Origin: Stenotrophomonas maltophilia
GTDB taxonomy: Bacteria > Pseudomonadota > Gammaproteobacteria > Xanthomonadales > Xanthomonadaceae
DNA: 64,000 nt
Direction of reading: 5' to 3'
Assembly: GCA_009912235.1 (NCBI GenBank)
Contig: WNDS01000005.1
Coordinates: 67,001-131,000, forward strand
Part shown: positions 62,829-64,000 of the stretch, piece after piece
How the letters are laid out: the number at the start of each line of letters is the position of its first letter
How positions within the stretch are numbered: the first letter of the stretch is position 1
Program-made: the position numbers and the translations under genes
Notes under the pieces: model-generated
Database searches by the model: none
The model's input: the letters and a program-made list of their open reading frames with translations, nothing else
Told to the model about the DNA's origin: nothing

Positions 62829-64000
62829 ATGTCCTCGAACCGCCCTGCCCACGGCCGCACTCCGGTCGTACACCCCTCGTTTTCGCTCTTTCCGCCCTGC
62901 TGCCGCTGGCCGCAGCCGCCCAGGAAGCCGCCCTGTCCGCCAAGGACCCGGTCGCCCTGGACACCCTGAAAGTGACGGCACAGCGCCGGGTGGAAAATGC
63001 CAAGGACGTGCCGGTGGCGATCACCGCCATCCAGGGCGAGAAGCTGGACGTGCTGGGCTCTGCCGGCGACGACATCCGCTTCCTGTCCGCACGCGTGCCG
63101 AGCCTGAACATCGAGTCGTCCTACGGCCGTGCCTTCCCGCGCTTCTACATCCGCGGCCTGGGCAACACCGATTTCGACCTCAATGCCTCGCAGCCGGTGT
63201 CGCTGGTGTTCGATGACGTGGTGCAGGAAAGCTCGCTGCTGAAGGGCTTCCCGCTGTTCGACCTGGCCGGCATGGTCAAGTTCGATTCGGCGCGCCCGTC
63301 GCAGGACGCCGACGGCTACGTGAAGATGTCCTACGGCACCTATGACACCTGGAACGTGCAGGCCGCCTACGGTGGCCCGCTGACCAGCCGCTGGTCGGCG
63401 CGCGTGTCGGGCCTGTACCAGCGCCGCGACAACTACGTGCACAACACCGTGGCCAACGCCCCCAGCCAGGGGTTCGAGGGCTACGACGAATCGGCCGGCC
63501 GCGTGCAGTTCCTGTACGAAGGCGATGAGCTCGAAACGCTGTTCAACCTGCACAAGCGCAAGCTCAACGGCACCGCGCGCCTGTTCCGCGCCAACATCAT
63601 CCAGCCGGACACCAACGCGATGGTGCAGAACTTCGACCGCGACAGCGTGTCCACCGACGGCGTGAACTTCTCCAACCTGGAAACCTGGGGTGGCAGCGCC
63701 CGCCTGAAGTGGAACCTGGGTTCGGTCACGCTGCACTCGATCACCGGCTATGAAACTGCCGAATCGCTCAACCGCGGCGACATCGACGGTGGCTACGGCG
63801 CCGCCTTCCTGGGCCCGGGCAAGTCCGGCCCGGGCCTGATCCCGTTCTCCTCCGAATCGGCCGACGGCCTGCCGCACCACCGCCAGTGGACCCAGGAATT
63901 CCGCGTGGAATCCAACGACTGGGGCCGCATGAACTGGCAGGCGGGCCTGTTCTACTTCGATGAAGACGTCAGCATCGACAACTTCAACTACGACTCGCTG
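62829..64000 (+). pseudogene. TonB-dependent receptor 5, frameshift in the signal peptide, 3' end outside window
   Basis: The ATG at 62829 reads MSSNRPAHGRTPVVHPSF, but the signal peptide FALSALLPLAAAAQEAALSA is in another frame from 62876. Adding one base near 62866 (GGTC to GGTCC) gives TPVRTPLVFALSA. After that the frame is open to the window end. It has the TonB box-like LDTLKVTAQRR and plug VENAKDVPVAITAIQGEKLD, then FYIRGLGNTDFDLNASQPVS and NFSNLETWGGSARLKWNLGS. It is a receptor of the BtuB/oligosaccharide-like type and lacks its C-terminal barrel only because of the window edge. Confidence 0.8.

Overview
This window is chromosomal DNA from a high-GC gammaproteobacterium of the Xanthomonadaceae, most likely Stenotrophomonas. 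The evidence is the gene order mnmE - yidC - rnpA - rpmH / dnaA - dnaN - recF - gyrB, a tonB-exbB-exbD-exbD cluster, many TonB-dependent receptors, and short palindromic repeats that begin with GTAG, like the SMAG repeats known from S. maltophilia. It spans the replication origin region.

Layout. 1-6500 (minus): mnmE (cut by the window edge), a lipoprotein that fuses a polysaccharide deacetylase, a caspase-like peptidase and TPRs, then yidC, rnpA and rpmH. 6755-14103 (plus): dnaA, dnaN, recF and gyrB, with DnaA boxes in three intergenic regions and four parS-like palindromes between dnaN and the end of recF. 14171-22467: a CPBP protease, an M48 peptidase broken by an amber codon, a TPR protein, tonB, exbB, two exbD genes, cardiolipin synthase and pdxJ. 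22749-27488: a radical SAM protein lacking one cluster cysteine, then a decayed lower-GC accessory island (unknown gene with two stops, IS30-like remnant, Rhs tail, candidate immunity lipoprotein, broken 2OG oxygenase). 27596-30238 (minus): fbp and an aromatic aminotransferase. 30409-41463: three TonB-dependent receptors, all disrupted, a two-component system and small hypothetical genes. 41597-57668: a polyuronate utilisation locus with two lyase-type proteins, a receptor, kdgK, eda, a TRAP transporter, a FAH-type enzyme, a LacI regulator, kduI and kduD. 57869-64000: phhA with a divergent Lrp-type regulator, a UvrD-like helicase, a patatin-like lipoprotein, and a last receptor that runs off the window.

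How the genes work together. The uronate locus encodes an outer-membrane receptor, periplasmic lyases, inner-membrane uptake, and a KduI/KduD/KdgK/Eda route to pyruvate and glyceraldehyde-3-phosphate. A short motif with core GGTGTCAT lies in front of three of its transcription units and is a candidate LacI-type operator. The TonB/Exb cluster would energise all five receptors.

The most striking property is the number of broken genes. I count about nineteen loci with in-frame stops or small frameshifts. All lie outside the replication, translation, membrane-insertion and TonB-energising genes, which are intact. Most stops are TAG where the surrounding sequence suggests glutamine, as expected from CAG to TAG transitions. 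This looks like ongoing gene loss or mutation accumulation, although sequence error cannot be excluded from the sequence alone. Family assignments are from recognised motifs without any database search.
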